Below, piece by piece: positions 36,601 through 48,150 of a stretch of DNA of 64,000 bases. Numbering within the stretch: position 1 is the first letter of the stretch; each line of letters opens with the position of its first letter. The stretch spans positions 13,884,245 to 13,948,244 of the forward strand of contig CM040761.1 of assembly GCA_022829145.1 (NCBI GenBank). Direction: 5' to 3'. A program made the translations under genes and the position numbers. A model generated the notes under the pieces. That model was not told the DNA's origin. It did no database searches and worked only from the letters and a program-made list of their open reading frames with translations. This DNA comes from Albula goreensis (lineage: Eukaryota; Chordata; Actinopteri; Albuliformes; Albulidae).

Positions 36601-37715
36601 AATGGCTACAGCTCAGCATCTGTCAGCAGTAGCAATAAGATCTTTGCTGTGAGCAGCAGGATCAAGTCAGTGTGACTGGAAGATTGACCAGTTTCAGAAG
36701 GGTGAGCAAGCATAGCTGTTGGAACAACTTGTTAATCTTAGATAACTAATTTACCCATACTGACCCTTTGAACTACTTTGGCAGCCATATTGGCTGAAAC
36801 TTTAATGATTAAACTGTTAATCCAGGAACCAAGCAAGCATCCATCTTCCTAACATCCATACCTTGAGTGAGTTTTGAGCCACCATGGTTTGGTGGATGTG
36901 TTGCTAAGACTGGCATTTCAGTATGAGTATTTGGTCATTTTTATTTTAAAGGCAGAAACTCACATTAAAATGTTACATTATGATGATACATTCATGCACT
37001 TGAAATCTTTTCAAATTATGAACAACAAAAACTGTACATGTTGGTTGCAAGGGTACTTTAACAGGATAGCTAGCTAGCAGTAATTCTGTTGAGTGCATTT
37101 GGATTGCTAGAAACAGCTGTATCCAGCAAAGTTAAACACTTTTCATGCAACTAAAAGGTAAGATTTGATTTGCATGTGTCTCTGCAAAAAATTAATTGCT
37201 TTTCATTGCTGACTTCAGTATAATAAACATCCATGCATGATAAAAAATATTCCTTTGTACACCTGGTTGGAGCTGTTCAGAACTGAGTGTCTTCACAACA
37301 ATGTGCTGATTTTGGCAGCATCAGTTATCAGATCATAATTGCAATATTTCAGCATTCAGATGAAGCACATTCATTACTCACATCTGTGAGGGAGCTGATA
37401 TGTAAATATCAACTTGCTTTTACAATTCAGTGATCACTTTGTTTCAGAAAAAGAACTTAAATGAGTATTTCATCAGATAACATGCAATCTTTGTCATCAG
37501 CAGGCTGCAGAGCATGGTGCAAGGCATTTTAAAAAGAGCCTCCAGAAGAAGCCCTTTCAAACGGATCTAAAACATACTTTAGCAACATAAATATTAATTT
37601 TACTGAATTAATGTTTGTATTGAATACAGTCAAACACATAAGTAAATCAAAGCTTATCTTAATTTGATGTATCTAAGAAATATAGATTGTTCATTACTTA
37701 TTCTCGTGTTCTTAC

Positions 37716-37717
<2 letters not shown>
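33671..37717. other. intergenic DNA with a small retroposon tail fragment
   Basis: Mostly AT-rich unique sequence. At about 34968-35005, CATTCAGCAGACTCTTATCC then CGAGCGAATGACG is an inverted copy of the L2/SINE tail, a short fragment. The 135-residue frame at 35958-36365 has no family resemblance. Confidence 0.5.

Positions 37718-37810
<93 letters not shown>
37718..37810. repeat. (GT)n microsatellite, pure
   Basis: 93 bases of uninterrupted GT. It is likely highly polymorphic. Confidence 0.98.
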
Positions 37811-37811
<1 letters not shown>

Positions 37812-40800
37812 TCACAACTAGTCACAGTAATTTTGTTACACTTGCAATTATATTATTTAAAAAAATCAATATCAAAATGTTTATGTTTGACAGTCAATGT
37901 TGATAAGAAACAATTTCATATGTCGTAATCGCAGGTAGTATTTTGGTGGTTTGAACTGTTCTTAAATTGTACCTCTGTAGTTACATTGTAATTACACAAT
38001 TATAAGGGCCAACAAATAGGAACAAAAGAAACTGGAATCTACTTCTCCAGAAACAGAATTTAAATTAAAAAAGATTCTTCAAAGCTGTTTCTGATTTCTC
38101 ATGAAACAGTAATAAAGTTAAGAGATATTACTTCAAGCGTTAGAAGGAACTATTTCAACAAATATTTCTTACTTTATGTCCACGGTCCTTGTTTTAATTA
38201 TGTCCACTGGAAAAAAAAACATAGAAAACATAGTCCAAAGAAATAATTTCTTTATTGCCAGGCAAGTTTTCAGTTTAAGTTTTCAATAATGTGGTCAACC
38301 AGCCATTATGTATTGCCATTTTACAAACGGCATTTTATGACATGAGATCCCTGCTCCCAAATGTTGACTCCCTGTCAATTCCTCACTAACAGTTAATGTA
38401 TCAGTAAAAATGTATGTGAACATGTATGTGTAGTGTATGTAATAATGTCTATTACTGTGGAGCATGGACTAGCATTATTTTATTTGATGGAGTTTGGCAT
38501 CAGTAAGACAGATGCTGTTTCAGCATTTGAATAATGCAGATCACAGATAAGGATGCAGTCACTACGGAGAACGCAAAGGCCTCACTGCACATCCGTGTAG
38601 ATAAAAGCTTCAATAAGCATTATGGTAAATTGCTGTCATCGAGATGAAAAGGGGGCTTTCTTGGATGAATCAAACTGTTAAGCTGTCTCAGTATTCAGAA
38701 TGTTGTTCTTGCCTTTAGTGTGAAGGACAATGACGATTATCTGCCAAAAACAATAAATGCCAGTTTCCAAACACTTTCAGCTCCTGTATCCAATGTGGCA
38801 TTCCAGTGATGTAGCATGTATCAGTAACCAGCTCCTTTCAGGAAGTTTTACTCAGGGCAAGTGGTTGCTACTAGAAATAAATGCATTTTTTTGTTATCAA
38901 TGACACCCTCCCCCCTTCATGTGGATAAAGCACATAATACAAGCATTATGAATATAACTTTAGATGTGAAATAAAATACAAAGGCATTTTATTTACAACC
39001 CCAAGCCTCAATATATTGTCAGTCTTTCAGCATTGCCTGGTACTGTCTGACAATGTGTTTCTAAGAAAGTTTGAAAAAGAAGCAGACAGGCAAACAGTGG
39101 CTTTGTGTGACATTTTGATGGAAAGCGCTTTTGCTTTTCATTTCAGAATAATCCTTGCCTTCTTTGTTATTTTCCCCATCCAGGCACCTTTTTGTCTCAA
39201 TTGCTAGATTGTGAAATGCCACATCTCTTTTAACTGGCCCTTTTATGACAATATTACAATATTTCATAATGAATCATTTCCTAATGGATCTTATTTCTCA
39301 AAATAATGATTGGATCAGAGGGCTAAAAATTTCATCTTACAATAGCATTTGCGCCTTTGTTTAATGTCACAGTGGGAAGACCTGTCCAAACACATTGATG
39401 TATAAGTGATTGAGGGATACCGCTCTCTGTCACAAAGGAGTCCATGACCCCAGTGCTAGAGAAAGAATAATCATGAATGTAAACAAATGTGCTTCTGGCT
39501 CCGCGACAAAGACAGCATGTTGAAATATTTTTTGGAACTCCCAGAAATCTGTCCCAGCAGCCACCAAGGAGTGACAAGAAGTGCAACACGATGCCCAACA
39601 GTGGAGTTTGAAGCTACACTGTATGATTGCAGCCCTAGGGACAGTCCCTGCCAAAATCAAAACTATGAACACCCAATCTCTCTCACTCAATTACCCGTAA
39701 TGTGTCTGCCAGGGCACACCACATTCAAAGCTACTTTACATTTTTTTTTCAGCTCACATCAGGTCAGAGAGATTTTATTGAATGTATTCACAGAGCTGGC
39801 CACTAATGAGGTTTGGCATTCATCCAAAAACTTCTCCTGGTTCACAGCTTTCTTTCACTCGTGGGGTTTTTAGGATCCATCCAGAGAGTGGTGAATAAAT
39901 CACTACAGAGCAATAAGCAATGGGTAGATGAGGTTACAATTTGCAAGAAAATAAAGTAAAATGACATTTAATAACTCAAGTTCTGCTCCACTGCAATTGC
40001 GACCAACTTTTCAGGGTCTTTTCATACATATATTTGAAACCTATTTGATACATTTTTTAAGGCCTTTCTGCAAAAATTGCATGGCCACAAAGATATTGCA
40101 TGTTCCTCTCTATGAAATGGAGGAATATTATAATGTTGAAGTGTAAAATCACATTAACTGCATTGTTCAAAACCACCCATTTTCTCCATAATCATCAATC
40201 AGCAAGATAATGCAAGGACAAGTACAAACAAGAGGAGCCCTCTCCTTCCATCACTGCCGGCCACGTTGCTAAGCGATTATAATGATAGCAGACTCATTAC
40301 TGGCAAGGCCCCTGAATAGGCAGTGACTACTGACTGGGAACATGGTTACACAGACCTATACTCATTCAGAGCTAATAACATAAATTAATGAAGCGAGCAA
40401 GCTGCATAACTCCAGTGTTTTGCCGCGCTCATACCTGGAAGAGACCGTGGAGCATGTAGAGCTTCAGGCCAAAGCGTATTTTGTTTTTCTCTAGAGGGAA
40501 AAACAAAATCTCTCTCATTGATATTTATGATTTACGGGCAGATGAATTCAATATTGGTGACAAACATTGTGTTAAATCGTTTATTTATTTGTCACTAGTA
40601 GGAATGCTTCACACTTGGAAACATGGTGCAGCAAGTATTGTTTTTCAATGATCCTCAAATTACCTGAAAGTAAAAATATATATGTAGTGGCATGTAGTGC
40701 TTGTAGATCTGTCTGAAGAACATGATTTGTTCCGGAATCAATCTGCTTAGATGGCCTATATGAAAGTGAGATCCACCCTTCCTGCTTACTAATAAAATCA

Positions 40801-42858
40801 TGAAACTTCAGTTCAATAACTGCATCGTATGTATTGTATGTCAATGGTTTGTTTATTCTCACTACAGGGTGACTGTGTAATAACAATATAGATGACCTGC
40901 TAATGTGTACAATGCCATTTGATGCAACAAATCTGCAATAAGACCTAGGAGAGAAGGTGATTGATGCCCATTACTGAAAAGATAAAAAATATTCACATAT
41001 ATCAGCTGGGTGTCGTTACATTCATATTCTCTGGGTGTACATTATGGTATATGGTGACAATAAAGTCTTATAACTTTGCTCCTAATTTGAATATCCCATT
41101 TTATAATCATAAAACTTCCAATTAACTGAGGCTTAAAAGGTATAAATTCTGGACAGAACACCATTTCCACAGTGAGGCTGGACCTAATGCTGTCAAGGTG
41201 GACCCCACAGGTGGGATTCTTCAGTGGAGGTTTATTTTTAAAATTGCTGTCTAAATAAATCAAATATTAAATCATTATGTTGAATAATTTCCTAGTGAAG
41301 GTGAAAGTGAAAGTAATTTCCTTGTGGAATTAAAATCCTTTATGGCTGAATGTTTAGCAGAAACCTCTTTGAAATCAGCCATGAATGATATAGGATGGTT
41401 GAATCTACCTGACTGATGTAATGGAGTGGGAAAACACTGGTCCTACTCCCTCCTCTACTAATGAGCACCTGTGTTAGGGCAGCCCATGCAGGTCGCTGGG
41501 CTCTGGGCCGCTGAGCCTCCTCACGGTTAGGCTCTACAGATCCCAGTACAGTCAGACCGCTCAGGACGCCAAATCTCTCTCCAGTCCATCCCAGAATCTC
41601 TCTTCTCCCCTTACAGAGAGCAAAGCAGCATGAGGCTCTTAACTCCCAGCACACTCAGTTCTTGGCTGATAAGTCATCTTGATACTGCTTTTTTGATCTA
41701 GTCCCAGTAGCCCTCAGTGGTCTGAAACAGACTTTATGGCCCAAATCACAATTCCATCCTGTCTGAAATACCTGAGACTCAACCAGTCTCTGAATGGATT
41801 TTGGGTTCAAATTTACAATGGGGTGAGTAGGACTGGATTTTAGTGATAATATCCATATTATATTTGCTTCCAGCATCATTTTTGCAAAGTCACTTGTAAA
41901 TGTGATTACAACAGGGATTCTTTTGGTGGTGAATTTGTAGTATGGTTTGTGCTGACTATAAATATGAGGAAAGTGAACCCCTGAGTGTCAGTACTCCTTT
42001 CTGTATACCTAACTAACTCTTAGAATTACTGAGCGCAAGCTGAGGCAAGCACTTTGAAATGACTGCTTTAAATGATGTCATTCATTTCATTTTTCACATT
42101 TTTACTGAATATTTATATAGTTAAGAACATGTACATGCACCCTGTCATGAAAATTGGAAAGAGAAGGCTTAATGATTTATTAAAATAATCAATCGTGATT
42201 AATTTGGGTGCTGAATACTTTTAGATTTAATTCAATTACTTTATTTTGAAGTGAATGCTTATTTACTGTACATAATTATGAATAAGTCAGCATTTTCTGA
42301 TGGAGTAGACCTTTTGGTCATATATTTTTATTTCAGTTAAATTATACAGGATACTCTACCTGATATGAAAAATCATTCTTGCATATTTTATCAATTGCAA
42401 GTCCCGATCTGACATTTTAAACAGCAATTATTAGTGCTTAAACCAGGGCTGTCCAAACTTATCCAAGAGGGACAAATGGGGGTGCACACTTTTGTTGTAC
42501 CCAAGAAAAAATATAATGTAAAAAAGCTGATGTGTGTACACTGATAAAAAGCATTTTGCTGAGTGTAAAATTTTGCTTTTGGCACATGTTTGCAAATGGC
42601 AGCAAACCGAAGAAAAGTGCATAAAGAACTTTTACCTACTCTGCAGTGACACTGGCTGTTAATGGAGGGACTCTGAATGGCATTCATCAGCATGTCTGCT
42701 GGAGTTAGCAGAAATATTTGGGCACTGGAACAGCCTGTGAATACATTCAGCTGAGAGACACTGCAGATAGTTGTAGATCTGGATACAGAGGACAAGAGTA
42801 CCTGGAAATAAAACGGGGAGTTGATGGAGGGAGGGCATATGAGGTGAATTTCTAACAT
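37811..42858. other. intergenic DNA, mostly unrecognised
   Basis: The segments at 38520-38680 and 40170-40470 look more constrained than their surroundings. 41380-41880 is a less AT-rich stretch with overlapping minus-strand frames and no recognised product. Around 42440-42500, CCAGGGCTGTCCAAACTTAT resembles the start of a common fish dispersed repeat but is too short to classify. The 155-residue minus frame at 42391-42858 overlaps it and resembles no known protein. Confidence 0.4.
40170..40470. promoter_or_regulatory. candidate conserved non-coding element
   Basis: The block contains CATAATCATCAATCAGC, GTTGCTAAGCGATTATAATG, GACTCATTACTGGC and AACATAAATTAATGAAGCG, several homeodomain-like cores in a mixed-composition, non-coding stretch. 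Conservation has not been tested. Confidence 0.3.
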
Positions 42859-42859
42859 C

Positions 42860-43210
42860 TGAGCACACCTTGGGGACGCTCACAGGTGATACTTCCATCC
42901 TCACGTCAGCCTCTCAGCTTGACGGCCACCCCAGGTGGGATCCTCCGGGACTTTTAACAAAGACAAACACTTATTTTAAGCATTTTTATCTCTCAGGCTG
43001 TGGAAACTTGGACAAGGCAGGGCATTCTAAAGGCCCTCCAAACTCTCCCCCACATCTCCATCTCCTCCATCTGTCAGCGGCTCTGGGGCAGGCATCAGAG
43101 CGGGCCTCGTAGTTTTCCCGTCAGCATAAAAACATGATGTAACAGGTGGGGCTGCTTCCCTCATTAGCCGTTAATTAACTTGTTAACCTGTGACCCAGAA
43201 CATGGATGTA
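42860..43210. promoter_or_regulatory. candidate conserved non-coding element
   Basis: Contains AGCATAAAAACATGATG, the E-box CAGGTG within ACAGGTGGGGC, then CATTAGCCGTTAATTAACTT and GTTAACCTGTGACC. It is non-coding and unlike the AT-rich flanks. The regulatory role is inferred. Confidence 0.28.
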
Positions 43211-43401
43211 AGTGGGCTTGTTCATCAGCCAGGTAAGCTCAGTGGCATGTCCTGTTCAGCTGGGAAGGGGAAAGGGGAAAACACATTGTATTTACCAGCA
43301 CTGCAGACGGTGGCTTGGATACACCTGGCAAAATGCTGACTTGCCGCTAATGTATTTAAATACAGTGACTGCTTGTCAAAGCTTGACTATAATTGTTACT
43401 G

Positions 43402-43440
43402 TCATCATTATCATCATCATCATCATCATCATCTTCATCA
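43402..43440. repeat. (TCA)n microsatellite
   Basis: About ten TCA units, interrupted near the 3' end by a C>T change. Confidence 0.95.
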
Positions 43441-44639
43441 GTGGTTGTAATAGACGTAGCAGTACTAACATCCATTTTACATTGTTTTTCTACACTAAAT
43501 TCACATTTTTCATCACCTCACAATTGAATCTATGAATCTAAAATACAACATCTCTTCTATGGTTATAGGACTGCATAATGATAAAAAGAACACTAGTACC
43601 CTGTGTGCGGGCTGCTTTGCACTACGGACAGCCACTGGATGTGTGAGTTATGTCAGTGACTGCAGCAGGGGGTGTAATTGTTTCTGATTGCTGGTTAATA
43701 CGTGGTTTTGTTTGTTGCTTAATTATCTTCCTCGGTGCACTTGCTCTTTAGAGTGGTGTGTCATTATTAATTGTATTCTAGCTTCTCTACCTCCAGGAGT
43801 GTGCCAGTCTTCCTCAATTACAATAGAATGATGTTACTTGGGATTAGACAACAATGAGAGGTTTATTTTTTCACAGTTTGTCTTTAAACTAGGTGCACTT
43901 CACTGAATTGTAACAGACATATTCAAACTTATATGGTAGTCTATGGATTGTTTTCCTTGATGAGCAGGACAAGAGTGAATGGGGTAGTGTATAGTATCAC
44001 ACGTAACTATACAGATGAAATCAATGTAACCTTTCTTATTAAATGATAAATGAAAGATTCTGTAAAGTAGGCTATATAAATACACTTTTTCCAAGACACG
44101 TTCAATAAAACCTATGTCAACAGGAGTTAGTGTAACCTGTAGGTTGGTTTTCTAATCAACTAAGAATTTGGACTTAGGTCCAGAATTAACTTTCTAGTTA
44201 AAATATGTGTAACTAGCTTGAACAAATTTACATTATAAGTGGCATATATTCCACCACAAATCATTCTTCAATGAGTGAAGAGAAAAGGGTGGTCTTTTTG
44301 CAAAGTTATTATGAATTAGTTTTGTCTAAGTGCATTATATATTCATGCATAATTGTTTTTTTTCAGTTTATAATTGACAACATTCTGATGATTCCTATTG
44401 TTAACTACTTAAGTTTGAGGCAATGCACAGTAATGATTTTAAATCAGTTTTGATTCATTCATTTAAAATTAAATGTTATATATTTTGTTGTTAAAGACAG
44501 CAAAAGCATGCAATGGATAAAATAATACCATTTTAAATGTTGCATTAGTCTTACATCTTTTTATGAAAAGTGATTTTAGAAACTCTGAGAAAATTTGAAT
44601 GAAGAAGATGTTGAAAGTGTGGCAATGTGAGAAAAGGTG

Positions 44640-45300
44640 ATCAGAAGGCCAGAGAGCCTGGCATGTAGCCGCAGGCATGAGGGAGGCAAAGCTTTGCGAT
44701 CCTGACTCTCCTGAGCCAGTTGCAGCAGAACTCAGGGCCAAGGGGAGGTCCCCACAGTGTGTCAGAAGAACCTTGACGGAGCCGTGCTCTGAATACTAGT
44801 GTATCGGAAGGACAGATGGCAACACTGCTGACAAAGCAGAAAGGGGAGCGTCTGAGTGTCGGTAGCCCTCCGGTGACAGCTAAGGCTTTTGTTTGCGAAT
44901 TCTCCACGGCGCGTCTCGGGACTCTCTCCTCTGTGTCCCCCTGCTGATGGCTGCAGCCATGGAGAAATGATGTAAAACAGCTCAGGGTGAGCGGAGAGAA
45001 GACGCTACAGAATGAAAATGTCCCCCTGGGGGGTGCCATGAGATCTTTCGTGTCCACTCCAGGGAGGGTCTAGCGGAACACCAGACTGGCGCAGATGCCT
45101 TTTCCCCCACACTCTCGGTCCTCCTCCTGGGCCGCTGGAGCATGCAGCTGTGGCCGGCCCCCCCACAGGCTCCACAGGCCTCAGACAGCGCTGAGGGAGG
45201 ATGTGTATCTCTGTAAGAGATAAGGGCACATCTGGTGCACAAGCCCCTTCAGAGGAAACCCAGACAGAGCTCCAGTCTTCAGTCCTCACCACAGATCTGG
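44640..45300. other. GC-rich island of unknown origin
   Basis: About 650 bases are much more GC-rich than the DNA on either side. They carry CpGs (ACGGCGCGTCTCGG, TGGCCGGCCCCCCC) and overlapping minus-strand open frames of 138, 95 and 86 codons. None of the translations resembles a family I know, and the frames overlap each other, as expected from composition alone. It could be a decayed repeat, a CpG-island promoter of an unannotated transcript, or a regulatory element. Confidence 0.4.
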
Positions 45301-45561
45301 GTCAAATATTTTTTGTGAAATACCTTAAATCTTTTCACAATCCTTTTTATCCATGGCAGTGGTCTAAAACTCAGAGCCACTGAGGGATATTTCTATGAAG
45401 TCTCCATTTCAACCAGCTGTTGTCCCCTTAATTACTTATTAAATAACTGTATCAAATTACTCATTCAGCCATAAGCACATATCTCTATGTTAAAACACAG
45501 AATATTAGTAAAAGTGGTATTTAGACAACACAAATAACACAGTATGTGCAAGAATAATTGG

Positions 45562-45588
45562 ATTATTATTATTAACAATAATAATAAA

Positions 45589-45625
<37 letters not shown>
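45562..45625. repeat. (TTA)n / (ATA)n microsatellite
   Basis: ATTATTATTATTA, an ACA spacer, ATAATAATAA, then a long ATT run. The opposed halves can fold back on each other. Confidence 0.93.
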
Positions 45626-46914
45626 GTCTTTTCCACAGGAGTTACCAGTATTCAAAGACTACGAAGAGCAGTTTGATGTCACCCCCCACATATCACATTC
45701 TAATATTCAGCTTTTTTTACAGTAAAGAAAATATACAGCACAGATCTTTGGTTTAATCCTGTTAATTAGAAGTGTGGGTGCAAAATGTTTCAGTGAAGTA
45801 CATTGCAAGGCAGGTTAATTTTATTTAATGAATTCTGTGCCAATTAGAGCATCTTAACGAGATGGTTCACACAGATCACTGTAAATAAATCTGTTTTGAG
45901 TCAGACAAGGCCACTGCCCTGGGATCATTGGAAAATGGTTGTAAGGTTCGAGGTCACAAACCAACAGAGAACACAGCTCTAATGGAGGCCATTTTGCAAT
46001 TGGAGTTTCATCTGGCTTCCCCATTGAGAAAAGTTAAAGCTGTGTATTTATCTTTCTGATGCGGAAAATAAGTACTTTCCCAAATATAATTTGATTGGAA
46101 AAACAAAGTATCAGTCACAATGTCCTTAAAAAGTAGTATAGCATAGTCCTATACTCCTTCTTCTCCGAAAACCAGCTGTTTTAATGCCTGAGATATAAGA
46201 GGCATCAGCACTTTGATGTTATGTATTTGGTGGAATTTGTGTGCTACACCTTCAGTACATTACAGGCATGCAAGATACACAAGGATAAGGAATTTTCAAA
46301 TGTATGCATTGGTTGTGGTTTGGTATGTGGTGGATAAAAAGCTTTAGAGGATGCAATTTGACCATAGAGTGGCATTGCAGTAACTGAATGAAGAGAACTG
46401 GATTCTTAGTGCTAGATAATTCATTTTGTCAAAAAAGGTAAGATATGTGGTACCTTTTCAATCGAATTCAATTGCAGCCTTATGGCAGTAATTTTCTTGA
46501 CCAACACCACTGCACACTTCTAGGGAGTCAATCTATCTTTGCAAGAGGTTAACTGGTATTTGTTATGGATCTTTTAACACAGCAAACAGACAGTTAAAGA
46601 CTGGGGGAAATGGCTGCCTGTCTGATGATGAAAGTGGAATTGTACAAAGCATGAGGACTGTGAAGATACTAATGGTACAATGATATTAATAACAGAGATG
46701 CAATGTAATGTCTTAAATCCAACAAATCTTATTTTTATTTGTTAAATGTTTGTGGACAGTTAGAATCCCAATGTTCTGGATAGTGGATGTAAAGAATGAA
46801 ACCTGAATAAACCAGCATGAATAATAGTTAAAAACAGTTCCTTAAATGTTTTGTACAATACATACAGAGCTGTATTGCAAAATTGGCTGGAGAAATAAAT
46901 ACTATTATCGAATT

Positions 46915-46985
46915 ATATTGCATTGCATTACAGTCAATTAGCAGACACTGTTATCCAGAGTGACTTACACAGAGTGGGAGAACAT
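46915..46985 (-). mobile_element. L2-type retroposon 3' tail, minus strand
   Basis: The reverse complement reads TGTAAGTCACTCTGGATAAC then AGTGTCTGCTAATTGACTG then TAATGCAATGCAAT, the LINE2/SINE 3' tail with its terminal short repeats. The body should extend rightward, perhaps to about 47170, but I cannot recognise it further. Confidence 0.65.
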
Positions 46986-47699
46986 AGGTGCATTTAGTTG
47001 ACAATAATGAGCAATAGTGCCCAACCTGGCTATCAACATTTCCAGACCAGAGAGTATATGCAAAAATGCGCTCATGCAATTTACCTATTCAAATCCAAGC
47101 TAAAATACCACTCCTGAGCACAAGTAATGCATTCATAGAAGTTAACCCAAAGTACTATAACCAAAGGTTTCACATACTATATCTTTAGTTTGTACCAAAA
47201 AGCAGGTGAGAATCCATTCTGCATCAGAGGATGGCCATTGATTCTGCTGTCCCGACCTCAATAACTAGGAGATGCAACCACACAGAGAGGGTGTGATTAG
47301 TGGCCTTGCAACTGCACTACAGAGAAATCTGTTACAGGTTTTAATGACCTTAAGCAATTAAAACAAAAACTTCTTTAAGGGCTTAATGCTACTTAAATAA
47401 ATCACCCCTCATGTTAATGATCTGCCTTCTGCCCCAAAAGTCTAAAAATGGAGGAAAGGGTGTAGCCTGAAGGCAGGAGATGCTTTTCAGAAAAACGTAC
47501 AGGATGTTAGAACAGCTGAATTAGAAAATTATATCAATTCCAGGGGATAAATAGTTTGAATTTATTACATGAATCGTATCTGGATCTATAGACAAACAGG
47601 TAGAAAACTAGTCAGTCAAATGTAACACAGCAATTGTAAAGTTCTGCATTTTAAAATTAAACTTCAAAGTAAGAATAGACTGTGAGGGCCACAGACACA

Positions 47700-48150
47700 G
47701 AGTGTGCACACTTTGAGAAAGTGCTGCTGTAGATTCAGCACTCTCAGGCATTAGATATTGTGCTGAATCAGTTAAAATGGGGAACAGGAAGCTTGGGTAT
47801 ATAGCCAAAAAAATGAAAGGAGGTTATTCAAAATTATGCAAAGCCCACATTTCAAATCCTGAGTAAAAATTTTAGTCACCGCATTACATATTTTAAAACA
47901 CATAGAGGGGGGAATTTAAAGCTATTTTGTGTGAAGAAAACCTGAGGGGAAAGGTGGGAATTATAAAAAATTTTCACAGTCATTCCAGAAAGTACTGTAC
48001 AGAAGAGAATGAACTGCTAGCTTTTGGAGAGGGGCGTCAGTCTAAGAATCCTTTAAAATCAGACTGGATACAAAGAGAGAATCTCTCTGGATTAGGGAGA
48101 GCTGGTGAGCTGCATGGCCTGTTCTCTACATTTTTCTGTGTTCTCATGTT
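47700..48150 (+). mobile_element. possible decayed LINE 3' region
   Basis: Pieces such as TTATTCAAAATTATGCAAAG, AAATCAGACTGGATACAAAG and GGTGAGCTGCATGGCCTGTT, then CTCTACATTTTTCTGTG, appear in the same order as in a widespread vertebrate CR1/L2-like LINE end. The match is fragmentary and from memory, so this is tentative. Confidence 0.3.

Noticed and set aside
42391-42858. 155-codon minus-strand frame
   Set aside because: It overlaps a dispersed-repeat-like start (CCAGGGCTGTCCAAACTT) and resembles no protein.
44641-45292. Overlapping minus-strand frames of 138, 86 and 95 codons
   Set aside because: Their overlap in different frames is explained by GC-rich composition with few stops; no domain is seen.
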